DNA of 64,000 bases. Source: Niabella sp. (GTDB lineage Bacteria; Bacteroidota; Bacteroidia; Chitinophagales; Chitinophagaceae). Positions 63,701 through 64,000 of the stretch are shown here, piece after piece. The position numbers were made by a program, and so were the translations under genes. The stretch lies in NCBI GenBank assembly GCA_017744715.1, contig JAGIAT010000005.1, positions 124,001 to 188,000 on the forward strand, in the 5' to 3' direction. The first letter of the stretch is position 1. Each line of letters opens with the position of its first letter. The notes under the pieces are model-generated. The model searched no databases. It saw only the letters and a list, made by a program, of their open reading frames with translations, and was not told where the DNA came from.

Positions 63701-63740
63701 TCTGAAAATGTTCTCTGTTGGATTAAATTTTGGTTTTTAA
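60720..63740 (+). CDS. SusC/RagA family TonB-linked outer-membrane protein
   Basis: Outer-membrane channel that imports oligosaccharides together with a SusD lipoprotein. 1006 aa. Signal peptide (about 1-34, ending VVNAQ), carboxypeptidase-like domain (about 40-115, TVTGSVTDERGTALTGASISV), the SusC signature NEVVVVGYGTQLKKDLTGAVSVV (two parts, about 113-136), plug domain (about 125-245, with IQILKDASAAAIYGSRAANGVIIITTK in pieces), then the barrel ending NLKMFSVGLNFGF. Complete. A SusD gene starts 58 nt after it. Divergent from the sensor kinase, the usual layout of a regulated glycan locus. Confidence 0.95.
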   Translation: MKYRFKMPSFGVRHGRHLLFFFFLCSLFSVVNAQNEQTVTGSVTDERGTALTGASISVKGTSNATVAGENGMYRITVGGNGTLVVSSVGYASQEVPVQGRSEINVILKAAATDLNEVVVVGYGTQLKKDLTGAVSVVKAADVLKRQSTTVAEALQGLTTGIRVRGGGQPGAEALIQIRGAKNLTGTNPLYVIDGLITDANRDFNSFDIQSIQILKDASAAAIYGSRAANGVIIITTKQGKSGPMQIQASARYTVQKMPLYDLMETPEFMKLNYQAYDNAGVPRQKLDSTVNTDWQGVAFRTGSAKDLNMSFSGGGNSGSYYVSGGYFGNKGTVIGTKFDRYNLRVNTQGSKGIFSIGENLAISNANVADMQGNPVVDVYRLLPTIPVYDNTHPGGYGYGDEQKARTFGTNPLAIANIVNSGVDNFRVRGNLWSELKFTSFLKYRLNLGYETSRDHYKYLKKDGFWTLNQSYDPSIANENRASYENKLVENTLTFKEKYGKHDISAILGQSFQKQTYAQIWGSKRNIVQDASGHYYDVLDQGDGGQLGGYRQEADLISYFGRVEYAYDNRYLINGVLRYDGTSRLGTGNKTGYFPSISAAWRISGEKFFNVSWISDLKLRANYGTLGSSNIGYYDPFPVINTFPTIAMGRDQHIEHLGTQVKLTNPDLRWETLEQQNYGFDVSFLNNKLSLTGDYFIAKTRDVLYGAPILMTTGNDGGNPLVNALSLQNSGLELSLTYQENSNAFKYGGTLNFTAVRNKVLKLGYQGNDLFTGLTRTTVGQPLGLWYLLKTDGIFQTQDEVNNHKNSKGQVIQPNAKPGDLRFVDLNDDGQITNSDKMDMGHAWPKFETGLNLFGSYNGFSLTMDWFGSFGAKVINGPRIAMDGFSDNANYRKGIQPWTPENPNTNTPRALYASTLNSRGDIDRWLESGSFARLKLISLSYDLPKAWLSKIGFTNAQLSVSGQNLITITKYTGLDPEFNNTNIYERGYDFGAYPNLKMFSVGLNFGF

Positions 63741-63798
63741 GAATCTGATTTGAATATTAATCCGGTTGGAAACATTCCGGCAAAAAAAAAATATTCCG

Positions 63799-64000
63799 AT
63801 GAAAAAAAGTATATTATTTATTGTAATAGTGCTGTCGCTGAATTCCTGCAGTAAGTCTGTATTAGACCAGCTAAACCCGAACGCGATGCCGGTTTCACAG
63901 TTCTGGAAAACAGAAGATGATGCCCAGAAAGGTGTAAATGCTATTTATGCGATGTTTTATCAGAACGGCGGTTGGAACCGCTGGATCTATTTCAGGCTGG
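63799..64000 (+). CDS. SusD/RagB family glycan-binding lipoprotein, 5' part cut by the window end
   Basis: Starts MKKSILFIVIVLSLNSCSKS with lipobox LNSC (Cys 17). The next residues VLDQLNPNAMPVSQFWKTED and DAQKGVNAIYAMFY are the typical start of a SusD/RagB protein, where a helix packs TPR-like repeats against the SusC partner. Only 67 codons are visible. As the surface lipoprotein lid of the SusC channel it would bind the glycan that the sensor kinase and GH20 act on. Confidence 0.92.
   Translation, partial: MKKSILFIVIVLSLNSCSKSVLDQLNPNAMPVSQFWKTEDDAQKGVNAIYAMFYQNGGWNRWIYFRL

Overview
The window looks like a chromosomal segment of a Bacteroidota bacterium, most likely of the Chitinophagaceae type (the family is an inference from gestalt). 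The evidence is a SusC/SusD pair, several TonB-dependent or SusC-like proteins with carboxypeptidase-like N-terminal domains, recurrent TAnnTTTG promoter -7 boxes (twice with a TTTG box exactly 19 nt upstream), several TTG or GTG starts, a propeller-type sensor kinase, and L32 and DUF177 proteins typical of the phylum. No phage, IS element, CRISPR array, rRNA or plasmid gene was recognised. One tRNA (Gly, anticodon CCC) is present.

Layout. 0-3 kb: the 5' end of radC (minus strand), then housekeeping genes prs, rplY, pth and an FAH-family hydrolase. 3.1-6.5 kb: a small secreted protein, a TonB-dependent receptor and a thioredoxin-like protein behind a clear promoter. 6.5-9.6 kb: a DUF4442 protein, a beta-CASP metallo-hydrolase and a VWA lipoprotein. 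9.6-17.5 kb, mostly minus strand: DUF177-rpmF-plsX, a glutamate dehydrogenase, heme-export and cytochrome c maturation genes (ccmB, ccsA/ccmC, ccmD), tdk and the Kdo transferase waaA, with one plus-strand acidic hypothetical protein. 17.6-20.3 kb: a DegT aminotransferase with rfbC and rfbD. 20.5-23.1 kb: a DsbD-like reductase and an acyl-CoA thioesterase. 23.1-32.6 kb: an arabinose locus with a GH43 enzyme, a HAD phosphatase, araB-araD-araA and two tandem paralogous sodium/sugar symporters, with a palindromic candidate operator before araB.

32.7-52.9 kb is a looser accessory region: an EcsC protein, several lipoproteins, an SMP-30-like protein, a CPA2 antiporter, a DUF1080 protein, an acylphosphatase and a degenerate relative of it, a free-methionine-sulfoxide reductase, a DinB protein, gamma-glutamyltransferase, a PIG-L deacetylase with two tiny membrane proteins and a third sodium:solute symporter, a small ATPase and a VanX-like peptidase. 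This part holds the repeats: three tandem arrays with units of about 125, 88 and 195 bp, an 11-nt minisatellite, and TCAGTTWTCAG-type short repeats that recur at three intergenic sites.

52.9-64 kb: a flavoprotein, then a glycan-utilisation locus. On the minus strand lie a sensor kinase, a GH20 beta-hexosaminidase and a response regulator with an AraC domain; divergently on the plus strand lie SusC and the start of SusD. The usual one-protein hybrid two-component regulator appears here as two proteins with the glycosidase gene between them. The GH20 suggests beta-linked N-acetylhexosamine glycans as substrate, and SusC/SusD would import the oligosaccharides. No wholly new defence or mobile system was found. 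The best candidates for follow-up are the split regulator, the degenerate acylphosphatase, the competing-hairpin element near 39.9 kb, and the repeat families.
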